DNA from: Clostridium sp. CAG:967
GTDB lineage: Bacteria > Cyanobacteriota > Vampirovibrionia > Gastranaerophilales > Gastranaerophilaceae
NCBI GenBank assembly: GCA_000433095.1
Contig: HF991484.1
Coordinates: forward strand, 81,549 to 135,178
DNA length: 53,630 bases
Direction of reading: 5' to 3'
How positions within the stretch are numbered: position 1 is the stretch's first letter; every line of letters begins with the position of its first letter. Positions 51,146 through 53,630 of the stretch are shown here, in pieces. The notes beneath the pieces are model-generated. The model was not told the origin of the DNA. It did no database searches and worked only from the letters and a program-made list of their open reading frames with translations. A program made the position numbers and the translations under genes.

Positions 51146-51475
51146 TTATATATTTATAAAATTTTTTATTACACCATATAAACGCTTACAATTTTCATAA
51201 TCTACATTTTCTATCATATCTTTCAACTTTTGTTTTAATTGCATTTCATCCAGCTGCAAATCGTCTGCAAATAAATCTGATAAATTACATTTAAAAACTT
51301 CAGTCATTTTCAAAAGAGTAGACAATGAAGGATAAGATTTACCGCTTTCGATTAAGGCTATTTGTCTTTGGTTTATGTCAATTAACTCACCCAGCTTAAA
51401 CTGGGTAAATTTATTTATCTGTCTATATTTTTTTATTCTGGCGCCTACTTGCTTCTTTATAATACTTTCGTTCAC
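51146..51475 (-). CDS. XRE-family transcriptional regulator
   Basis: A 109-residue protein with an N-terminal Cro/CI-type helix-turn-helix (ARIKKYRQINKFTQFKLGEL, IDINQRQIALIESGKSYPSL, MTEVFKCNLSDLF) and a helical C-terminal part that may dimerise. It probably controls itself and the divergent acyltransferase gene, from which it is separated by 121 bp. AAAGGAG precedes the ATG. Confidence 0.88.
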   Translation of the reverse strand: MNESIIKKQVGARIKKYRQINKFTQFKLGELIDINQRQIALIESGKSYPSLSTLLKMTEVFKCNLSDLFADDLQLDEMQLKQKLKDMIENVDYENCKRLYGVIKNFINI

Positions 51476-51596
51476 ACAAAAACTCCTTTTTAAATATTAT
51501 AGAGTTCATGTATGTTATTAAAAATGGTATTTGATATTGTAAAATTAATATATTTATGATTTTATAAATAGTAAAATTATTTTTAAAGAGGATATT

Positions 51597-52739
51597 TTGT
51601 CTATAACATTTAACCAAGAAATGAATATTGCAAAAGCAATCGGCATTGTTGCCATTGTTGCAGGTCATGTAAAATGGAATTTATTTGGCGATTTCTTCAC
51701 AAATTACAGCTTTCATATACCTCTTTTTTTCTTTATAGCAGGATATTTTTTCAAAAGTGAGTTAATTGAAAATTCTGATATATTTATAAGATTTACAGGA
51801 TTTATAAAAAAAATTGCAGTAAAATATTTAGGTGTTTTTTATTTATATCACATATTTTATGGAGGTATAACAGTTGCTGTTTATATACTTTTTGACAGGC
51901 TGTACGGAAAACTGCCGACATTAAAAAATTTAACATTATCTCCCATTGACTCCACACCATTTTCGTTTAGCTCTCCAAACTGGTTTATTTATCAACTGGC
52001 AATTTCATTAATTGTATTTGCCATAATAATGATTATCTGCAAAAAGATTAATAAAAATAACTATTTTCCTATTGTAATATTCTTGCCGCTTGCCATAACT
52101 TCAATATTAATATCAAAAGATGATTTTGGATCTTCATACGGATTTACACGTGTATTAATAAGAACTCTTATTTCTTTATTCTATATTTATGCAGGTTATT
52201 TATATAAAACAGAATTAGAGAAAAAAATAAAATACAATATCAAAACATTACTAATAGTTTTTACTATACATATAGCTGCATATATAGTATGTAATACAAA
52301 AGTCAATTTAGGTTTAATATTTGCTCAAATACATCATAACATTTCACCGTTTATCATCCCTTTCACAGGAATTTATTTTGTCATATTTATTTCAAAACTT
52401 ATTGCACCGCTTATAACCAGAAACAGTTTAATAGAAAAAATCGGGCAAAACACATTACATACAATGGCAAACCATAAATTCGTAATCTTTTTAATTCAGT
52501 TAATAATTTTTTGTTTAGACGGCAAAAGTTTAAACCAGCTGCCAAATGAATTGACCAATTTGTACTATAAGATATATAAATATAAATTCCTATATACATT
52601 TGTATCAATAATAATATGCACTTACATTGGAGAAGGTTTAAGTTATACAGTCAAATTTATAAAATTTAAATTTAACAAGAAACCTACTGAAGGACTTTAC
52701 GTGCAATCTGATGACGTTCCAGCATTACCATTAAAATAG
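51597..52739 (+). CDS. Membrane acyltransferase (acyltransferase-3 family)
   Basis: The 380 residues contain about ten membrane helices and the family start: NIAKAIGIVAIVAGHVKWNL with the catalytic-type His, FHIPLFFFIAGYFF, and an Arg/Lys-rich loop. Members O-acetylate or otherwise acylate surface sugars or exported polysaccharides at the inner membrane. The frame starts at a TTG at 51597, which has AGAGG six bases upstream; an ATG eight codons later (51621) lacks such a site, so TTG is my choice. Its last 18 codons overlap the converging mnmG gene. Confidence 0.85.
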   Translation: MSITFNQEMNIAKAIGIVAIVAGHVKWNLFGDFFTNYSFHIPLFFFIAGYFFKSELIENSDIFIRFTGFIKKIAVKYLGVFYLYHIFYGGITVAVYILFDRLYGKLPTLKNLTLSPIDSTPFSFSSPNWFIYQLAISLIVFAIIMIICKKINKNNYFPIVIFLPLAITSILISKDDFGSSYGFTRVLIRTLISLFYIYAGYLYKTELEKKIKYNIKTLLIVFTIHIAAYIVCNTKVNLGLIFAQIHHNISPFIIPFTGIYFVIFISKLIAPLITRNSLIEKIGQNTLHTMANHKFVIFLIQLIIFCLDGKSLNQLPNELTNLYYKIYKYKFLYTFVSIIICTYIGEGLSYTVKFIKFKFNKKPTEGLYVQSDDVPALPLK

Positions 52740-53630
52740 AAATATCAGCCGGTTTAACCCCGCCTATACGTGAAGCTTGAGCCAGAGTTTTTGGTCTGAT
52801 TTTATTTAATTTGTCTTTTGTTTCTGAAGATATATGGTCAATTTTTGTATAATCTATATCATCAGGAATTTTATATTTATCAAGTTTTCCTGCCTGCTCA
52901 ACCTGAAATTCCTGACGTTTAAGGTATCCGTCATATTTAACGAGAATTTCAACCTGTTCTGACACATCAACAGGAATATTTAAAGAAGCAGTCATAGTAT
53001 CAATTTCTTTTATAACTTTATAATCAATATTCGGGCGTTTCAAAAGTTCTGATATTTTAATTCCTCTTTCAATATGCTCATTATATTTTGCAAGAACAGA
53101 ATTTACTTCATCAGTTGCCGAAATTTTAGCATCTTTAATTCTTATTAATTCTTTTTCGACGGCCTCATGTTTATCAGTAAACACTTTAAATTGCTTATCA
53201 TCAATCAGTCCTACTTTTTTACCAATTGGAGTAAGGCGTGTATCAGCGTTATCCTGTCTCAAAAGCAGTCTGTATTCAGAACGTGATGTCAGCATTCTGT
53301 AAGGATCATCAATATCCTTTGTTACCAAATCATCAATAAGAGTTCCGATATATGATGAACTTCTTGAGAGTTCCAGCATTTCAGAATTATTCAAGTAATT
53401 AAATGCATTTATACCGGCAATAAGTCCTTGAGCAGCAGCTTCTTCATAACCGCTTGTTCCGTTAATCTGTCCACCGAAGAAAAGACCTTTAATATCTTTA
53501 GACATTAAAGAATGTGTTGTCTGCACAGCAGGAACATAATCGTATTCAACAGCATAAGCAGGTTTTATAACATGAGCATTTTCAAGTCCCGGTAAAGTTC
53601 TTAGCATCTGAACCTGAACATCAGCAGGAA
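52684..53630 (-). CDS. mnmG: tRNA uridine-5-carboxymethylaminomethyl modification enzyme MnmG, C-terminal half
   Basis: MnmG (GidA) works with MnmE, FAD and tetrahydrofolate to modify the wobble uridine of several tRNAs. The gene runs off the right edge; about 315 C-terminal residues are visible: MLRTLPGLENAHVIKPAYAV, GLFFGGQINGTSGYEEAAAQ, RMLTSRSEYRLLLRQDNADT, and the helical MnmE-binding C-terminal domain ending ISILMVMLERHQIARKVL. All fit the family. Codon use and content mark a return to core genome after the accessory stretch. Confidence 0.97.
   Translation of the reverse strand, partial: PADVQVQMLRTLPGLENAHVIKPAYAVEYDYVPAVQTTHSLMSKDIKGLFFGGQINGTSGYEEAAAQGLIAGINAFNYLNNSEMLELSRSSSYIGTLIDDLVTKDIDDPYRMLTSRSEYRLLLRQDNADTRLTPIGKKVGLIDDKQFKVFTDKHEAVEKELIRIKDAKISATDEVNSVLAKYNEHIERGIKISELLKRPNIDYKVIKEIDTMTASLNIPVDVSEQVEILVKYDGYLKRQEFQVEQAGKLDKYKIPDDIDYTKIDHISSETKDKLNKIRPKTLAQASRIGGVKPADISILMVMLERHQIARKVLQ

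Noticed and set aside
1..53630. CRISPR array
   Set aside because: No run of regularly spaced repeats of 23-40 bp was seen, and no cas-like gene is present.

Overview
The window is low-GC, densely coded bacterial DNA. Several traits point to a gut cyanobacterial relative of the Gastranaerophilales/Vampirovibrionia type: a type IV/II prepilin with FTLAEVLITLGIIG, pyruvate:ferredoxin oxidoreductase, a compact sigma-70 factor, and several lineage-style proteins that pair a short N-terminal F-x-(G/K) motif with membrane helices. This assignment is inference from gene content and style. No marker gene such as 16S rRNA is present.

Left part (1-32,206), mostly housekeeping: thioredoxin-reductase-like start, secreted protein, pgi, a membrane J-domain protein, two tandem APC amino-acid permeases behind glyQ, a prepilin, a P-loop kinase resembling animal-type phosphomevalonate kinase, a NarL-type response regulator, a GH13 glycosidase, recN, a sigma factor, a PHP phosphoesterase, a second J-domain protein, tRNA-Val, an rRNA uracil methyltransferase, a RelA/SpoT-fold protein, nifJ, two lineage-type proteins, mtaB, a Bax-inhibitor-1 family protein and an ABC exporter. 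Four tracts of exactly ten C (each as G-C10-G on the + strand) occur only here. Two of them break the 5' ends of well-formed genes (J-domain protein and prepilin), and both need the same one-base change to restore the frame. They are either contingency (phase-variation) loci or a base-calling artefact. Three genes (PHP, rlmD-like, mtaB) lack a Shine-Dalgarno and have a -10 box exactly 6 nt before ATG, which suggests leaderless transcripts.

Middle part (32,275-45,481): an integrated element of about 13.2 kb at the 3' end of tRNA-Asn, bounded by a 36-bp direct repeat with two mismatches. It carries a large serine recombinase whose last codons lie in the tRNA, a Prim-Pol plus P-loop helicase replication pair, two exported or anchored proteins, an XRE repressor with a palindromic operator, a catalytic-domain-only tyrosine recombinase, an orphan N6-methylase-like protein with a small companion, an antitoxin-like regulator, and a PD-(D/E)XK / P-loop NTPase / S1-like protein that is a candidate defence gene.

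Right part (45,482-53,630): an accessory stretch. It has a frameshifted HTH regulator followed by a palindrome and three genes with very strong ribosome binding sites (128-aa protein, 617-aa helical protein with a hydrophobic hairpin-like segment, 370-aa exported helical protein). I read these as a possible multicomponent alpha-helical pore-forming toxin of the ClyA/XaxAB kind. A HicAB toxin-antitoxin pair with an extended HicB, a lineage-type small protein, an XRE regulator, a membrane acyltransferase and the 3' part of mnmG follow.
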